Notes under the pieces: model-generated
The model's input: only the letters and a program-made list of their open reading frames with translations
Databases searched by the model: none
What the model was told of the DNA's origin: nothing
Shown here: piece by piece, positions 61,134-64,000 of the stretch
Layout of the letters: each line of letters begins with the position of its first letter
How positions within the stretch are numbered: the stretch's first letter is position 1
Assembly (NCBI GenBank): GCA_963711065.1
Contig: CAVQCO010000009.1
Span: 220,298 to 284,297, forward strand
Source of the DNA: Bog-473 sp963711065
GTDB lineage: Bacteria > Actinomycetota > Acidimicrobiia > Acidimicrobiales > RAAP-2
DNA length: 64,000 nucleotides
Direction: 5' to 3'
Program-made: the position numbers and the translations under genes

Positions 61134-63909
61134 TCACCCGTTGACCTCGAGCCGCGACCGAAGCTCGGGGCCAGCTGGCTCCGGGATCGCACGTCGAGCT
61201 TCGTGAAGACCTTCCGCAGGTGGTAGGAGACGGTGTGCGGACTGACGAAGAGCTCGCGCCGATCTCGGCGTTGGTCAACCCCTCGGCCGCGAGGTCGGCG
61301 ACCCGATGCTCCTGTGGCGTGAGCTGGATTCTCTCGGAGAACCGGTGCGATCCGCCCTGGTCCCCGGTCGCCCGCAGCTCGGTCGCCGCCCGCTGCTGGA
61401 ATGTTTCGGCCCCAGTCGCCTCGAAGAAGCGCTCGGCTGAGCGCAGCTGGAAACGGGCGTCCCGCCGCCGCCGCCGCCGCCGGAGCCATTCACCGAAGAC
61501 GAGGCTTGAACGGGCCCAGTCGGTCGCCACGCCGGCACGGCTCAGATGCTCGAGCGACTCGAGGTAGAGCGACTCGGCACGGGACTCATCGGCCAGGAGA
61601 GCCCTGGCGTGGGCGAGCAAGCCGAGGCCCCACGGTGTCCCGCTGGCGCCGGCCCGCTCCTGCAGGCGGGTCAACGCCATCGTTGACGTGCCCCGGTCAT
61701 TGGCGCGACCGCCGCCTCGACGACGTCGCCGAGGGACAACGAGCCGACGTAGAGCGGGTCGGCGTCGAGCAGGGTGCGGCCGTGGCCAAGCGCCTCCTCG
61801 TAGTGCCCGGCGCCCAGGTCGAGCGTCAAGAGGAACGACTCGACCATCGCCACCGTCATCCCCTGCCCGCGCTCGACCGCCTCGCTCGCCACGGCCTCGG
61901 CAAGCTTGCGGGCTTCGGCGTCGTGGCCCCGCCATGTGAGGAGGCCCAGGCGGACGATGTCGTGGGCCCCCGGTGTCGGCGGGGCGCCGATGGAGTCCGC
62001 GATGTTAGTGCTCTCGACGTCGAGGGCGTGCGCACGGTCGAGTTGGCCGGCCAACCGTGCGCACCAGGCTTGGCCACTGAGGGCGCCGGGGAGGTACATG
62101 AGGGCGCCCTCGGCACGGGCCACGCGTACGTGCTCGTCGGCGACCGCCGCGTGGTGCTCGAAGTCGAGCATGTCACCGGTGACCAAGAACAGTACCGACA
62201 GTTGCTGAAGGCGAGTGGCGCCGGTGGCGTCCCGGGCTCCGGCGTGCACGGCGCTGCTCCACAGGCGGACCGCCTCCCTGTAGTCATTGCTTCTGGCCGC
62301 GTATCCCTGCAACAGCAGCGTGGCACTCCGTTCATGATCTTCATCTGGGAACTGCGCGGCGGCAACCGCGAGTTCTCTGGTGGTCGTGCCGCTCCCGAGC
62401 TCGCCGGCCCACGTGGCGGCTTCCAGCGCCTCGGTCAGGGTGTCGACGGCCGACGCCGGGTCGACCTCACGGAGTGCCTGCGCCGCGTGAAGGAAGAGCG
62501 TGGGCGTTTCCCGCCCCGGCCCTCGGCGAACCGGATGGCCGTGTCCAGGCGCATCGCCTGGGCCCTTGCGACCGGGTCGTCGAGCCGGCGCGAGGCGCTC
62601 TTCAATAGGTTCCGTGCCTCTTCGCGCGCGCCGGCTTCCAGGTACGTGTCGGCGGCGCGGAGGCAGCGGAGGGCCTGGCACATCGGGTCGGGGGTGAAGT
62701 GTGCCGAACGCTCGAGAAAGACGGCCGCAGCTGCTACTCCGCCCCGCTCCTTGGCCCTGCCGGCGGACCGCTCGAGTTCGTCGGCCACGGCGACGTCGGG
62801 GCCGATCGCGGCCGCCGACAGGTGCCAGGCCCGGCGGTCGGGGTCCGTCTCCCGGTCGGTCACCTCGGCGAGAGCCCGGTGGGCGTCCCGGCGGTCCAGC
62901 GGCGACGCGGCGCGGTAGACGGCGGAGCGCACGAGCGGGTGGCGGAAGCGCAGGTCGGGCCCGACCGCGAGGAGGCCGGCTTCCTCGGCCGGTTCGGCGA
63001 AGTCCCGGGGGATGTTCAGCCGCTCGGCGGCCTGCCAGATCTGGCGGGCGTCGCCGAGCTGGTCGGCCGAGACGAGGACGAGCAGCCGCCGGGAGTCGGG
63101 CGGCAGGTCGGCCGCGCGGCGCTGAAAGACTTCTTCGATCCGACGGGTGACCGGGCCGGTGGCCATGGGGGTCACGCCCACCGCGAGCCCAGCCCGTGGC
63201 ACCTTTGGGCAGTTCGAGGAGGGCGAGCGGGTTCCCAGCCGCCTCCGCCACGAGGTGGTCCAGGACCCGGGGGTCAAGAAAAGCGTCGACCGTCCGCGAC
63301 AGCAGCGCTCGTGCGTCGTCGTCGGAGAGGCCGTCGACTTCGAGTTCGGGCAAGCCGGCCAGGTCCGGCAACGGATCACGGGCGGCGAAGAGCAGCGCGG
63401 AGCGATCGGCCAGCAGACGCCGGGCGAGGAAACCGAGCGAGTGGGCGGACTCACTGTCCAGCCACTGGGCGTCGTCAACCACGCAGACCAGCGGTTGTCG
63501 TTCGGCCGTGGCCGACAGGAGGCTCAACACCGCCAGGCCGACGAGGAACCGCCCTGGGGCCGGCCCGCTGCGGAGTCCGAACCCAATTCCGAGGGCGGCC
63601 TGTTGCGGGGCAGGCAGCTCGTCGGCCAGATCGAGGACGGGCGAGCAGAGCTGGTGGACCGCTGCGAACGGCAGTTCGACCTCGACCTCCACGCCGCAGG
63701 TACGAAGACACCCGAAAGCCGGGTGCCGAGACGACGGCGAACTCCAGAAGGGCCGATTTTCCGACCCCAGGGTCGCCCCGGAGGACCAGGCTGGCGCCGT
63801 GCCCCCCGTACGTGGCGGACAGCAGCTGCTCGAGCACGTTCCAACCCCCACGCGGGCCGAGGGACAAGCTGCACCGCTCCTCCGTCCCGTTGGGATACCC
63901 GCTGCGCAT
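61134..63909 (-). pseudogene. Decayed LuxR-family regulator with AAA ATPase domain (LAL type)
   Basis: Pieces in order, in changing frames: Walker A RGDPGVGKSALLEFAVVSAP; GVEVEVELPFAAVHQLCSP; Walker B PLVCVVDDAQWLDSESAHSL; RRIEEVFQRRAADLPPDSRR; DLRFRHPLVRSAVYRAASP; TPR-like TLTEALEAATWAGELGSG; LTPQEHRVADLAAEGLTNAEI; FVSPHTVSYHLRKVFTKLDV. Together about 900 codons, the size of large ATP-binding LuxR regulators. Frame changes are needed near 63708, 63190, 62515, 61700 and 61260. So many breaks indicate a pseudogene, unless the assembly here is poor. Ends are approximate; the start is taken as ATG 63909. The last 91 bases of the window show no gene. Confidence 0.85.
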
Positions 63910-64000
63910 CGTAGGTGGGGCTGTCTGGCTTGGCAATGGCCCCTGCAGCTTGGTGGGGCCGTTGCCTCATGCAGCGGGCGCCGCTGCCGCCCGAACGGGC

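Overview
The window looks like chromosome of a high-GC actinobacterium, most likely an uncultured member of the Acidimicrobiia. Evidence: very high GC with many GTG starts and 1-4 nt stop/start overlaps, three F420-type luciferase-like oxidoreductases, secreted proteins with Thr-rich linkers, a mycobacterial-type CYP51 locus, a mycobacterial-type LexA box and a RecA intein of the Mycobacterium leprae type. The taxonomic call is inference; no rRNA is present.

Layout. 1-11673: end of a GT39-type glycosyltransferase, a macro-domain protein, two related exported proteins, recA interrupted by an in-frame 362-residue intein under a LexA box, a DUF4214/methyltransferase, a DUF3048 lipoprotein, a Tat-exported dimethylformamidase-like protein, and an acyltransferase-serB-hemolysin III operon. 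11698-22062: a divergent catabolic locus around a TetR gene. Leftward are a dehydrogenase, CMD protein, enoyl-CoA hydratase, LLM oxidoreductase, amidohydrolase and CoA-transferase. Rightward are TetR, P450, SDR, CYP51, [3Fe-4S] ferredoxin and a SnoaL-like protein. Gene order resembles M. tuberculosis Rv0762c-Rv0771 as I remember it. 22255-31240: lipoprotein hydrolase, ABM protein, GH78 rhamnosidase plus NHL propeller, and a dienelactone hydrolase/DUF6295/APH/LLM group.

31259-45351 is the most system-like part. Leftward: cNMP-binding protein, MBL hydrolase, FAD oxidoreductase, FtsX-type permease. Rightward: response regulator fused to a nucleotidyl cyclase, ABC ATPase, frameshifted histidine kinase, then two response regulators (leftward) and a second FtsX-type permease. 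Three intergenic regions of this block share a bipartite motif GGTGGTGC-N20/22-TGKCACC. It can be read as a circuit linking cyclic-nucleotide synthesis, sensing and possibly breakdown to two-component control of a MacB-like exporter.

45332-54718: hydrolase, Thr-rich membrane protein, a fatty-acyl-AMP ligase/ACP/GNAT cassette, LLM oxidoreductase, a divergent pair of PF03640-type secreted proteins, then sterol-desaturase-like, DoxX and ICMT-like membrane proteins.

54767-64000 is a tRNA-Lys(TTT) integration hotspot. The 3' 41 nt of the tRNA recur at 56318 and 60228, bounding two islets. Islet A carries an XRE/nucleotidyltransferase pair and a DUF3024 protein. Islet B carries a divergent ketol-acid-reductoisomerase-like enzyme, a Gfo/Idh/MocA dehydrogenase and a quinone-oxidoreductase-like enzyme. 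An integrase 3' remnant abuts the third copy. Beyond it lie a PAS/LuxR remnant and a large LuxR/ATPase regulator broken by at least five frameshifts.
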